A stretch of 64,000 bases of DNA from NCBI RefSeq assembly GCF_964275005.1, contig NC_092705.1:17387385-17451384 (forward strand), read 5' to 3'. The position numbers were made by a program, and so were the translations under genes. Each line of letters begins with the position of its first letter. The stretch's first letter is position 1. This DNA comes from Diadema setosum. Its lineage: Eukaryota > Echinodermata > Echinoidea > Diadematoida > Diadematidae. Positions 32,478 to 43,849 of the stretch are shown here, piece after piece. The notes under the pieces are model-generated. The model saw only the letters and a list, made by a program, of their open reading frames with translations. It searched no databases and was not told the DNA's origin.

Positions 32478-32936
32478 GTAAAGACACCTTCTTTTAAACC
32501 TCTTACACCGATATTGAATCCATTGTTTATTTTGTTTCGTTCTCTCTTTTTTTTTTCTCGTTTGTATTCATTCTCTCCGTTTAATATGTTGGTGCAAGTC
32601 GATTTTGCACTCTCGCATATACGGCCGCTTGTTTCTGTTCATCCTAGTGGGAATACATACTACACAAAAAGATACCAAAATAATTCACGATTTAGGATAA
32701 TTCATTCTTTCAAACCATCTATGTAAATACCTCCTTCAGCGCTGTTTTATCTTAGAATAAATGGACATTTACTATAAACTTTTTTTTGACGCACCATGTA
32801 GTTTACCTGAGGTAAAATACCTACAAACTGACAAATGTATATTATTGATTGACAACTTCTTTTGTTAGTTTTTTTTTCCATATGCAAACATAGCGTCTTT
32901 AATTCCTGTTTGTTTGTTGTTGTTTCTTTCAATTAG
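32478..32936 (+). other. Intron, no feature recognised
   Basis: Contains a CTCTCTTTTTTTTTTCTCG pyrimidine tract near 32,542. Nothing else seen. Confidence 0.6.
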
Positions 32937-33052
32937 GTTAACGTCATAATAGCCATTGTAGCTTTTGTCTACTTCAAGAAGGTGGAGGATAATTATGATG
33001 ATGAGGACACTGCTTATGCAGAATGGACTGACAGACTAGAGAACAGAGTGAG
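32937..33052 (+). CDS. Exon: end of TM5 and acidic third intracellular loop
   Basis: 116 nt, acceptor TTTCAATTAG, donor GTAAGT, phase 0 to 2. It reads VNVIIAIVAFVYFKKVEDNY and then DDEDTAYAEWTDRLENRV. The membrane part is typical. The loop is strongly acidic (Glu-Asp, Asp-Asp-Glu-Asp), whereas the third intracellular loop of most such receptors is neutral to basic. Confidence 0.85.
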
Positions 33053-33925
33053 GTAAGTTCATGAGTCCTTTTCATCTTCTGTCGTCCCCCCCCCCGCCCC
33101 CCCCCCCCGCCCCCCCCCCCCCGCTCCGTTGAAAGGTGGGTAATTTTTCTGTACGTGATAGATACCATGTTGCGACATCTTTGGATAGTCTCAGAAAAAT
33201 CGTGTGCATTAACAGCACGGCATAAATCTACTTCTCTTTACATGTTATTTTATCACTTTAGATAAAATTCTCGGAAACTTGTCTGGTCAAATTTAGATTA
33301 GAAGTCTAGCAGTAGTTTAATTTCAAACGTTTCTGTTTCTGAGGTCTTGGCAATATGCATGTCGTGTTGTAACTAATGTAAAAGATCACTTCCATAACTG
33401 CGTAGTTGAGTATATTCTCGACATACCATGACAACTAAACAATCTGGGAAGTGCATTTTGTACAAGTTGGCCCCCTCCCGAGGAAGGGATGATGATTGGT
33501 TGGACCATCTCCTAAGCACTGGAAGAATAAAAGAGGACAGACACATAAAGTTGCTTTGAAAGTGAAGCATGACACAGTAGCTACAGTGATGCTACCTATT
33601 ATGGTGAGCAACTTGAATGCCCTCTCGTGTATGCAGGTTGATCCATGGTGAAGGGAGAGGGACATTGTCCACTAGCAGATTCTGTAACTTAGTTATATCA
33701 TGACCCATGTTGAAATGTGAGGCCCCAGTGGTAACTGTATTAAGTTGATGATGATGCTGCACATGCATAACAATACTGCACATACTGACATGCCTATACA
33801 GCTATAATACAGAATGTAAATTTCATGTTATTTCATTCAATAAGTACTAACATGAAGTGTGTAATCATTCTAGTCCTGACGTCAATATTTGCAGCCGGCA
33901 GGATATGATATGCAGGTTTAAGATT
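33053..33925 (+). other. Intron with poly-C tract
   Basis: C-runs with occasional G at about 33,087-33,123. No exon seen; the sequence after it is ordinary intron. Confidence 0.65.
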
Positions 33926-34119
33926 GATATATATAATATATAATATATAATATATAACATATAATATATAATATATAATATATAATATATAATATATAAT
34001 ATATAATATATAATGTATAATGTATAATATATAATATATAATATATAATATATAATATATAATGTATAATATATAATGTATAATATATAATGTATAATAT
34101 ATAATACATATATCATATA
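33926..34119. repeat. Minisatellite of ATAATATAT / ATAATGTAT units
   Basis: About 190 bp of a 9-base AT-only unit with occasional A-to-G variants (ATAATGTAT, ATAACATAT). It runs directly into MITE1 copy f at 34,120. A shorter related tract lies on the other side at 34,822-34,917. Confidence 0.85.
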
Positions 34120-34821
34120 TGTGACCCTGCACCACAAAACAAACAAAAAGTCGCCAGACATGGATTTTTAGTTAAGGACAGATTCTGAAAGAGCAAACTC
34201 TAAGCTTTAAAATGATGTATAACTCAATTCAAATGGACTCTCCTAACCTATCTAAGTATTAGAAAGAAAGCACACATTCTGGAAAAGTGTGAATGGAGAA
34301 AAGAGGATCTGAAGTACAAAGCCTATCTGTCTATTCAAGGGCTTAATCTTTACCAAACCGTGCTAGCTGTGCGATGAATGGGACAAAAAAAAAAAAAAAA
34401 AAAGGATGGAAACCACTGGAGCAACAACAATCAAGGGATTATCAGATTAATTTGAAATTGAACATGCTCTATAAAAACATTCTGTTCATGATCAATGCCA
34501 ACTTTCAAAGCAGTAGCGTTATCCCTTCAAAAGTTATTAGACTTGAAAGTGAAGAGTGTGCAAAGGGTTATCAAGAAATGAAAAGGGGCCTCTAAGACAT
34601 GCCTGATCTCACTACTCTACAAAAAAAAAGGGTTGTAGAAAAACTACTGAAAATGCACTTTCCCATCCATTTTATGATCCCAAACTTAAGAATAATGTAG
34701 AAGAAGGGTAGCAAAATATGAAAACTGAAAATTGACTTGGTTGACCCGTTTCACCTTTTTTGAGTCCTCACGTGAAATCAAGGGGTGCGACTTTTTGTTC
34801 GTTTTGTGATGCGCGGTCACA
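34120..34821 (+). mobile_element. MITE1 copy f, between the TM5 and TM6 exons
   Basis: Full-length from TGTGACCCTGCACCACAAAA to TTTTGTGATGCGCGGTCACA. It contains A-runs (34,386-34,404) and more substitutions than copies c, e and g, so it is probably older. It is flanked on both sides by AT-only repeat. Confidence 0.85.
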
Positions 34822-34874
34822 TATAATATATAACATACAATTATATAATATATAATCTGTAATATATAACATAA

Positions 34875-34922
<48 letters not shown>

Positions 34923-36218
34923 CATTCATTTATACATTGTATCCGCCATTCAACAAAAGCAGTAAACATTTATTTCCTTCCTCTTCCTCTTTGTTTCTTA
35001 AAAAAAAAGTCACTATCCATCAAGTATACAAGATATGTAAAATCAGTTGAATTGTAAAGGTCTCTACGTCATAGATTGGTCGCAGAACTCAATCAACCAA
35101 AAAGTTATTCGTGACTATCAGAGAAATTTATGAAAACCACAAGAGATTGGTCGCCGATTTGTTGCTGACTTTAGTGACGCTCTCAGAAAGCATTTAGATA
35201 TTACAAGATTCTCATCAGATATCGTTTACATAAATTGTGCATGTGTATGCACGTCTCGTAATCCTTGCGTCACAAAAAAAAAACAACAACTCTGCATAAG
35301 TTAGAAATAAGTCTAATTTAAGTCAATCTAAGGGAGGACAGAATCTAAGCAAAATTACCTAACATCATTTGAAAGTTTATGATAGTTAAATAGTTTGATC
35401 TTCATTTTTTCTTTTTGCCTCGTCTGAGGGTTTATTCACGATTCCATTCAAAATACTATCAAATTAAAATGATAACGATGTCACATGAGAGTGGTACAAA
35501 CACGATCGTGCATTAGGGGTTCAACAATTCATTTGGTGATATTTGTTCATTTCCCCAAGCGTTCTTTTATGGTTTTACAACATTGTATTTCTATTCTCAT
35601 TCTAATTTCTTTCATAAGCACATGTTCTATAAAACAGCTTCTTTCATCCTTACTGGTTTCATTCCGTTTCAAAATAACCTTAGAAATACTTCAAAATGTT
35701 GTCAAAAACAAACTCTGCTGACTTCTGCACTTTATTTTAAACAAATGTAAAACGTTGATATTGTTTCTGAGTTTGTTGTTTATTTTGTAACAAACTCCTT
35801 ACGTATTCAAAAAAAAAATCGTTGAGTTTGCACTCAATGAAGGTATGAACGATGTCCTCTCTTACGTCGGGCACAAATCATCATAACTTAAACCCCGTTT
35901 AAATAGATTACTTCTCACTGGCAATATTTATCATACAACATTTTCAAATCAAATTCTCGTAATTTGTTTTCTTTTATGTATTTTAAATCATATCTAAATA
36001 CACTGGTCCAGTAAGCTTAGAAGTGAAACTTGTTCTCCTAATATAAAGAACATGTATTGGTTAACAAATTTTTCATAGGTATACAATTATGCAATGCCTT
36101 GCTGCTTAGATCCATAATAGAAATTACTGGGGGGGGGGGGGGTTAAACACAATTTTTTTTTATACATTTTCTTTTCTGATAGAACTGTCTAACATTAGTT
36201 TGATCTTGTTTTCGATAG
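34822..36218 (+). other. Intron before TM6
   Basis: Begins with the AT repeat next to MITE1 copy f, then ordinary AT-rich sequence. A G-run lies at 36,130-36,142. No exon seen. Confidence 0.6.
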
Positions 36219-36345
36219 GCTGTATCTCCCTTCGTCGGTGATCTTAACCGTCTTTTTAGCTCTGACTTGGACTTTTCATGCCATCTACGATGCAAAGCCC
36301 GTACTTGTCTACAGCTACTTTTTTGAGTTGTTCAACATGTCCCAG
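36219..36345 (+). CDS. Exon: TM6 and third extracellular loop
   Basis: 127 nt, acceptor TTTTCGATAG, donor GTAAGA, phase 2 to 0. It reads LYLPSSVILTVFLALTWTFH, a typical TM6 with the conserved Leu-x-x-x-W-x-F pattern, then YDAKPVLVYSYFFELFNMSQ leading into TM7. Confidence 0.85.
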
Positions 36346-36570
36346 GTAAGATTTAACGGTTGCTCTCTCCCGGCATAACGATCCTTTGCCTGCTAGTTTT
36401 AAGACGTCAGACGTCTAAGTCAATCAATCTATGAAAGTATGAATCATAACCATCAATTGATAAGATAGTCAAGTGTGTGTGCGTGTCATTGGATTTCACA
36501 AGTGCTTATATATGCCTCTAGATAATAGGTATAATAGGAATATTACAAATATATATACGTACGGTGTGTA

Positions 36571-36769
36571 CGAGGCTCGAAAATAGCGGTGGAGCGGTCG
36601 CCTGGGCCTCTAAAGATTGAAGTCGGGCCTTTACATTTTTTAAAACGGTTTTCTTTTGGTGGCCACAAACGATTAGATTAAAAATGGATTGTCATAATTG
36701 CTTTCATTTCGGATCAGCACATTTCCTCTTTAGGTCCCCAAATTAAAGAAAGTTAGTGTGGAGCCCTTG
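36571..36769. mobile_element. Decayed hAT-like miniature related to 17,676
   Basis: The left end GAGGCTCGAAAATAGCGGTG and right end GTTAGTGTGGAGCCCTTG resemble the ends of the 17,676 copy. The body is AT-richer and longer (about 200 bp). It lies in the intron between the TM6 and TM7 exons. Confidence 0.45.
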
Positions 36770-36908
36770 TATAGATGATTAAATATGAAATTTATGACAT
36801 TATTTTTACAAACTATTGCATTTTTTCTGTTATGTTTTGTTACATATACTGATGAAGACAAATATGTCATTATAGTGAGATATGATAATTTGTGCTTTTT
36901 GTTCACAG

Positions 36909-36950
36909 GGAGTACTTGTATTTGTATTCTACTGCCCTCTTAATCCTGAG
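36909..36950 (+). CDS. Exon: TM7
   Basis: 42 nt, acceptor TTTGTTCACAG, donor GTAAGT, phase 0 to 0. It reads GVLVFVFYCPLNPE. Glycine-start TM7 followed by Asn-x-Glu-Val-Arg (completed in the next exon) is a family hallmark. Confidence 0.85.
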
Positions 36951-37307
36951 GTAAGTTATTACCAAGATCAGTAGCATGATTGTCACAGTAATGATGTAGT
37001 GGGATTTTATCATATTTATATGGACACACACACCCAGTGACCTACACACACACACACGCACACACACGCACACACACACACAGAGGCCTACATGCACACA
37101 TACATGCACACATACATGTATACTTGCGGAGACAAATTGAAATATCCTGCCAATCACTTCAGTTATATTCAACCTGTCCCTTGGTGTTTGTGATCGCGTA
37201 GATGTTTCTGTAAACCATTCTCTATTCTCATATCGCCATGAAACAGACTGATATACTTTGGGTTATAGGACCGTGTTGCATGAATCTTACTCAACCTGAA
37301 ACGCACA

Positions 37308-37348
<41 letters not shown>

Positions 37349-37743
37349 ACACGCACACGCACACGCACACGGAAATAGCATCTATTACTAAAACTTGTAG
37401 CAAGACACAACTGGCTCAGGTGCACATGTGTATGATCGTCACATTTACACTGTAGGACCCTTTATCATAGTAACATCGCTTTATTTGGTTTCAAAGTTTA
37501 GCCATATCAAATGTAGGAGGAACTAAACGACAGAAAAGTCAGAGTGACTGTAATGCTGTCTGTTAATTTTGTTTGTTTGTTTGATTTTAAGGGGATTTGG
37601 AAGACAAACAAATTGGAAGGTGTACATAATACTGCGTGGTTGCTTTTATCACGTTTAGTCTAGGTTTACGTACAGTGCATCCGTTTGAATAGTCAATCAT
37701 ACCTTTGTGCTCTAACCGAACGTTTAAGATAGTAAGGATCATT
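36951..37743 (+). other. Intron with two AC microsatellites
   Basis: AC-rich runs at about 37,024-37,082 and 37,303-37,372. No exon seen. Confidence 0.65.
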
Positions 37744-38189
37744 TCGTCGCTGTCACCACGAACTGGCATTTTAGTAGAAAATGATTGGATTTCACGTTTT
37801 CGAGATTTTCACATTTTTCGATTCTACTCTAGACCCTTTACATTCCTGCTAAATTTGGAGACTCATATTTCAATGGTTACGTAATTATGACGTACACATG
37901 AAACGACATTTAGCTAAATCCGCGGATTCAGATATCACAAAAGAGACACTTTGCAACACGCGCTGAAATGTCTCTTTGTGAAAATTAACTTCGTAACTAA
38001 ATCCACGGATCAAGATATCACAAAAGAGACACTTTGCAACGCGCACTAAAATGCCTCTTTAGTCCAGGCTAGAACACACCTAAAATTGTTTCTTTTTATT
38101 TATACAATGTTTTTCTAATGGTTTCTTGTCAATTCGAGGGTACTGATTCCAAATCTGATTGATGCCACTCGCGAAACCTTGAGCATTTT

Positions 38190-38690
38190 CGGCAAAATCC
38201 AAAATCCAAAATGGCCGAAATATGCTAATTTGGCCGTGATAATCACAATAATATGCATTCTATGACCAATTATTCCACTAAACTTTGTACATTTATGTTC
38301 CTAGAGTTACTCCATCTGCATTTGCAAGAGAATTTTCATTTCATAGGGTTCAGTTAGTATTTAAAGCTCATTTTCAATTCAAAATGGCCGCCATTCCTAT
38401 GCTCATGTACAACAAGAATGGCAGAAAATATGCATGGAAGTATGGAACAATTTAGAAGTATTTCCAGTCCCGTACCTACGCAGTTATAATGTGTTGCGTG
38501 TGCAATAGAAATATATTGGGTGCTACTTACAATATAGAGGGCCTACATGTATTTTCATTCTTTTAAATTCTGAATTTCGAAATGGTCGCCACTCTTATTC
38601 TCCTGTATAAGATGTATAACAAAAATATATGTGGAAATAGAAAACCAATTTGCTGGGTTTCTTTTTTCTGACATGCAGCTACATCGTTTA
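38190..38690 (+). repeat. Three degenerate ~185-bp repeats headed by AAAATGGCCGCC
   Basis: CAAAATGGCCGAAAT at about 38,208, CAAAATGGCCGCCATT at about 38,382 and GAAATGGTCGCCACT at about 38,579 introduce similar sequence (CTATGCTCATGTACAACA against CTCCTGTATAAGATG). They lie within the 4.65-kb block. Confidence 0.5.
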
Positions 38691-39385
38691 TTAGCATTTA
38701 GTGCTGATCATAATATATCTGAAGAATGTTCTGAACAAAAAATTTTTCTTTTGTGATGCAAAAGTCCTAATTTAGCAAATAGATTAGGATTCTTGCCAGG
38801 AATTATGAATAGAGTTTTGAGCATTTGATATTCAAAAGATGTTTAACACAATTTCATATCTTTTATCTTGTTTCAACAAAGAATAAAAGTGCACTTAACA
38901 TCACGCAAAAAATCAATATACCATCATGTTCTACATGCAGGTTGAATATAAAAATGTCATACTTACACAATATATTAAGATGCCCAGATGCATTGTATTT
39001 ATCAAATCATGTTAAAAATGGAGGGAAAGCTAGAAAGCAAAGCTTCTAATATGCATTTCCCTAAAACCATTATTAATAAGGTACAGAAAATCCTATACAG
39101 TAATGCAGAGATACATGGCTGCTGACAAAAACTCATCGGACATTAACTAAAAACCCTTTACAATGTAGCTTTTTTTTTTTTAGCAAGGAGTTGGGGGGGG
39201 GGGTCCTGAGGCGAGTTTGAAATGGATCATAACCTCCATCACTGCGATATGATATATTTTGGAGTACCGCCTTGATATTATCGAGCAAACTTGATTTTCT
39301 TCTTGAATTAAAACAACAACAAAAACTGGTGAAGGCATAAATGAAACTGTCCTAACGCAATACCGTACAAACTATTCATTAAACA

Positions 39386-39664
39386 TCAACCACCGAGCAA
39401 TGTGAGGTACCTTTTCAATTCTCTCTCAGTTCTCAGGTGTTGATTTATACACTTTGACATCATGAGGTCATTCATTCTTGTCTTAAAACTAAAACTGTCC
39501 TTTTTATTGTCTTCAAAGATCTCTTTAATTTGATGTTTGGCAGCAGGCGACATCAGCCCCAAATTTGCAGGATTCTCAGGCGAAAGATGCATATCAGTCC
39601 TGCAATTGCCACATCTGATGATGTTCAGAACTTCCTCAGGGGTCAGAGGGTAATCATTTGCCAT
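39386..39664 (-). pseudogene. Unrecognised 92-residue open frame inside the 4.65-kb block
   Basis: The frame reads MANDYPLTPEEVLNIIRCGN and later AAKHQIKEIFEDNKKDSFSF. It is lysine/leucine-rich and helical-looking and does not match a family I know. It could be the relic of an element-encoded protein, because the flanking DNA (39,664-40,330) is more GC-rich than its surroundings. No promoter or splice context is seen. Confidence 0.25.
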
Positions 39665-42392
39665 AGAAACAGGATGAAGACATGAAGATTTGCTTCACCA
39701 CCCGTTGAAGCCATTTGGCTTTGTTGCCAGGCCAGATTGTAGGTAACTTGGGCGGTATCAGAGATGGCATCAGACCAGCATCTGCACCACCATTTTTTTT
39801 TTTTTTTTGGGGGGGGGGGGTGTCAAAGGTTTCAAGTGATGGGAGGGAAATCTAGGTTGGCTTGTGGGATTTCAGAGGCATTGATGAGAATGAGGCAGCA
39901 CCTTACAGATCTCAAAGGCTCCCTTGACATCATATGCAAATACATTCACTCCGAGAAAACTGGCGGTAAAATCCATCTATAATACCCCGAGAACAGTGAA
40001 GCCTTTCACCTATGGCTGCATTTAGGCAACAATGTCAGCATGCCTATTGTCAGATAGCTCTGTGGATGGTTGCTGGTAAGGTTGGGCTTTGGATCTTCTG
40101 TATTAGGAGTGCTCAAGCAAGTCCCCATGCCTTCACCCTATCTCTATGGCAAGATCACCCAGTGACCCCTAAGTACCTTGTAAGGCAATTGCATGATTGC
40201 AGGGGTTGCGATCGCGAGGGCTGGGCAGCAGCAGATCACCCTATATAGGTGGAGGCAAACGGGTGTAAAACAAGGCCCTTGACTAAAATGGACCCATCCC
40301 ATTGCATAGCCATCATGAATCACCTGCATTGTACTAACATTTGTAAATATTCCATAATTTCAGAATTCATCACAAAAGGAAAGGTGTGAGCAAAGTACTC
40401 ATCTCCAGACACAAAAATGTGTCAATTTTACAGTGGCAAGCATAAAATCAAATTTACCTGATGTTGTTTTGAGCATTTTGAGTGAAAAAAGGTGCCTACT
40501 TATATGAGGTCAAATCTGTTTCAGTGGGAGTAACTAGGCGCTTCTAACAGTTGTGTGGGGTGAGACAGACTTTTCTCTTGATGGAAGTAGCAATGCTCCT
40601 GACAACGACTCACTCTTCCATTCAAAAAGCTGAACAATTATGTATCAATATATTCATTTTATTTCATGATAACCGTGATATGAGCTCAGCATGAAACATT
40701 TCCCGATTCTATGTGCCGGAGTCTAGGGAATGTGTAATTGGTGATATGCTGTTTATAGTCGTAAGAACATTGTTTACTATATTTTTGCAGTTTCTCAAAT
40801 CTGTTAGATGTGTAGCTCTAGTATGCTTTCACTGTCCCTGGTGCTGTGTAAATATGGAGCCCCGAAACTTTCACTTCAAATAGTTTGTTAGGTGCTTCAA
40901 GAAGTGAAAGCAACGAATTTCATCATACTTCTCCGGGATATGGTTGTTGTATCTTGATAAAACCTCATGGGGGATGGTTTGTAGATATGCAGATAGTAAA
41001 TTAGTAAATTCCATTTGATATACAGTAGTGATAGCATCCGTTTAATACTTCGGTTTCAGAAACTGATCTTTTTTTTTTCCTTTTGAACAACTTGGTACAG
41101 CCAACCAATCACATTCTTCTCTTGAATCAAATCTTAGAAATATTCAACAATAAAGCGAACATATGCTTTTGAATTCTTGTGATGAAATACTAGTGCCAGT
41201 GTTATGAAATAAAACAAATTTGGATGCTGATAAAAATTTCATTTTTTCAATCATTTGCATACTTGTTTACCTTTGGAATGATGATCAGCATTCTGATATG
41301 GTTGTATTGTACCAGAAGAGTGTTTTGCTCACATGTAAATGTGTTACACATTTCTTCATTGTGTCCAGGCGAGGATTTAGTGTCTGTGGGGTGGGGCGCG
41401 AGCGCAAATTGCCCCCCCCCCCCCGCAAACCCAAATTTGTTTTTATTTTTCAGACCATTTTTGACCATTTTTGATGCCTCGACTCCTCCCCCAAACCTTT
41501 TTGGTTTGTTTGTTTTTGTTTTGTTTTGCATTTGTTTTCGCGTGTCGCATATTTTCTTTTTTTTTTCATAATATCACGCGTGGGGGGAAGGGGGGGGGGG
41601 GAGATGATGAGCTCCCGAAGATCACCGAAATGTCACCTTTTTTGTTTTAGTCGAGATGGCTGAATATGTCATACTGCATATTAGCTGTGTGAGCTTCTGT
41701 TGGTGTGTATGTGTGTTGTGTGTGTGTGGGTGTGTGTGTGTGGGGAGGGGGTTGTGGGTGTGTGTGTTTGTCTGTGTGTACCCATAATGTCTGTGTACAC
41801 CTTGTGTTATTAAATGTGAGAATGCGCATTTATGTCTCTTTGTCAAAACTTCGGACTGTGTAGTGAAGTTTTCACAAAATGACATTTTTGTTTGGGAGCC
41901 CATATTGGCATACTGAGAACTGATATTTCAGCACAATTCATATCTATAGAAAGTTTGTGTGCTGTTTATTCTCATTAATCAATTTTGAAATATTTTCAAT
42001 AAGTTCAAGTATAGAAATATGAACAAACAAACGATTGCTCGATTTCTTATGATTTGTGCTGGATACTCCATTGACAATGCGTACGCAACACTGAATATGT
42101 CACTTCGTGGTGACTGCGCACAGCGGGAAAACGATTTCTTTAATCACCACGAACTGACATTTTTGTATGGAAGCTAATTCTGACGAAATTCTTGATGATT
42201 GATCATAAAAAAATACTCAAATAGAAAGCCTAAGTCATGTAGATTGACTACATATCAAATTTAGTGTAATCTTATTCCATTAACGCATTCAAACATAAAG
42301 TTTAAAAACATGAAAACTTTGAACGCGATTTACTCGAAATCAACTTTCGTGCGCTAGAGCGCTAAAATGCCAGTTCGTGGTGACAGCGACGA

Positions 42393-42987
42393 TTTTGAAG
42401 ATCCCTGCTTTCTTCGTTTGAATGGCTATCGGCACTTGGCACAGGATATTTGTGGAATGTGGAATCGCCGCCCGACTGTGAAAGTCTCATGATGACACCA
42501 AGTTATTTGGTGTCAAACTGTAGCCACCTTTTTACTCCAAACGGAATGCAGCAAGTAAAAGACATACGGAGAAAGTTCAGAGAGTTAAAGAATGACTAAC
42601 GAATGGCTAACTAAAAGAAGGTTAACGAATTCCAGTATGTAGGCTTTTGAATCCCATTCCACCCATCTTTAACCCCACTAACGTCGAGTTAGTTCATAAA
42701 GATGGAACTGCAAAAATAGAAAGTGATTTTGGTTACCGTGCAAAACTTTGATTATCGCTCTGTAAAAAAAAAAGGAATGATATCTGACTTTATTGATATT
42801 TAATCCTGTTGAAATAAAGTGTCGGTTTCTCTTTCAAGCACACACATAATAATCTATCATATCTTTTTCTCTGTTATTCAGCACGTTGCTGTGGAGTTTT
42901 CTGTTGTGGTAACTCATTAACAATGGCGGTAATGTTGGTCTTTTTTCACTTTCTCTCTCTCTCCTATTCTTTTTTTTTTCATTACAG
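42393..42987 (+). other. Intron before the C-terminal exon
   Basis: Ordinary intron ending in a CTCTCTCTCC and T-rich polypyrimidine tract before ATTACAG. No other feature. Confidence 0.6.
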
Positions 42988-43056
42988 GTGCGAGCTGCCC
43001 TCTTCCGTCGATCGAAAAAACGATTTAAAAGCGCAATTGCCAGCCAGGGCGAGTGA
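42988..43056 (+). CDS. Exon: cytoplasmic tail, stop codon overlapping a splice donor
   Basis: Acceptor TTTTTCATTACAG. It reads VRAALFRRSKKRFKSAIASQ then GE and TGA (43,054-43,056). VRAALFRR completes the TM7 hallmark NPEVR. The same bases contain a consensus donor (GA|GTGAGT). If it is used, a phase 2 splice to an acceptor CTTTCAG at 43,827 would replace the stop with HDTNTS and a stop at 43,847-43,849. Either way the tail is short, basic and without a PDZ-ligand motif that I can recognise. Confidence 0.8.
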   Translation: MRAALFRRSKKRFKSAIASQGE

Positions 43057-43827
43057 GTGCAGAGGGAGCTCTTTGGCGGTTCAAGGAGACGGGATGAGGT
43101 ATTGTAACTTGAAGTTGTCACTATGGTCGGTAAAGCAGGTCAATTACGATATAATGTACTTAGCTTGCAATTTAGGATGAATGTATTAGTTTCATTTTAC
43201 ATTTCAGATAACTCTAGATTCCCTTTGTATGCACTCAATTTCCCCACATATGCTCAGAAAAGAAATTACCGGAATTTCAACAAAATCAGGCTTATAAGAA
43301 AGAGAAGTAAGTTGTGTAATATTAAAGTACTACATGAATTACCGAATTTGTACCATTAGACACAGCATCACACATCACACAAACTAGTCGAAGCCATGCT
43401 CGCATTATTCTGCTTAAAACTGTCCCACTGGTTTTCTCACTAAGATATTGAAAATAAACATGTTTCACTATTATATCATAATGAAAAAACACTTAGCGTA
43501 TAGGTTTTAGGAAGAAGGACGTATGATATTACAGTAAACATATTATGTCAGTCACCTGCGGAAGGAATGTGCCTGTTTTATAGTGTGGAAATGTCTTGTT
43601 TTATTTTGTGTTGTTTTTGTGTCCCATTATGACATCGAAATTTAATCCTAGTGTTCTTATCAACTGACAGTAGTACCGAAATTTAACTTTTTGAAGAATA
43701 TTTTCACATTTACAAACTTCACTGGTGCCTTCTATTAGTATTTATACTTTAACATAATCCATACTTAACAGTTTATATTTTCGTATTATTTGAATTTAAT
43801 GAAATGTCGTTTGTGTTTAACTTTCAG

Positions 43828-43849
43828 ACATGATACAAATACCTCATGA
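43828..43849 (+). CDS. Possible alternative last coding exon
   Basis: Acceptor TGTTTAACTTTCAG. In the phase 2 frame supplied by a GTGAGT donor at 43,053 it adds HDTNTS and then TGA. A weak ATTAAA polyadenylation-like signal lies near 44,049. Supported only by splice consensus and phase. Confidence 0.35.

Larger units (their letters stand above)
37744..42392. mobile_element. 4.65-kb block bounded by perfect 31-bp inverted repeats (candidate DNA transposon relic)
   Basis: The left terminus (37,744-37,774) begins TCGTCGCTGTCACCACGAAC and ends GGCATTTTAG. The right terminus (42,362-42,392) is its exact reverse complement over 31 bases. Variants of CACCACGAACTG-x-CATTTT recur near the right end at about 42,102 and 42,142, as subterminal repeats do. 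An 83-bp duplication (ATATCACAAAAGAGACACTT, twice) lies at 37,930-38,060. Inside is a 92-residue - strand frame (39,386-39,664) starting MANDYPLTPEEVLNIIRCGN that I do not recognise, and otherwise no transposase. The outer limits may extend a few bases further. A pair of decayed separate insertions is an alternative. Confidence 0.5.
12139..43056 (+). other. Adhesion G-protein-coupled receptor gene with tandem SUEL-type lectin modules (5' end outside or unseen)
   Basis: Twenty-one exons with canonical AG/GT boundaries and matching phases give about 900 codons. Order: linker A, linker B and lectin C; the same three again; a Ser/Thr-rich exon; two exons of GAIN-like sequence with a short link; the GPS exon; nine exons for the seven membrane segments; a basic tail. 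The product should be a cell-surface receptor with a long extracellular region. Lectin plus GPS plus family-B2 7TM resembles latrophilins (ADGRL), but I see no olfactomedin or hormone-receptor domain, and the GAIN region is much shorter than the usual ~320 residues. No start codon or signal peptide is visible: exon A starts in phase 1 and needs an upstream exon. A latrophilin orthologue is therefore not claimed; it is an adhesion GPCR of lectin-bearing type. Confidence 0.85.
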
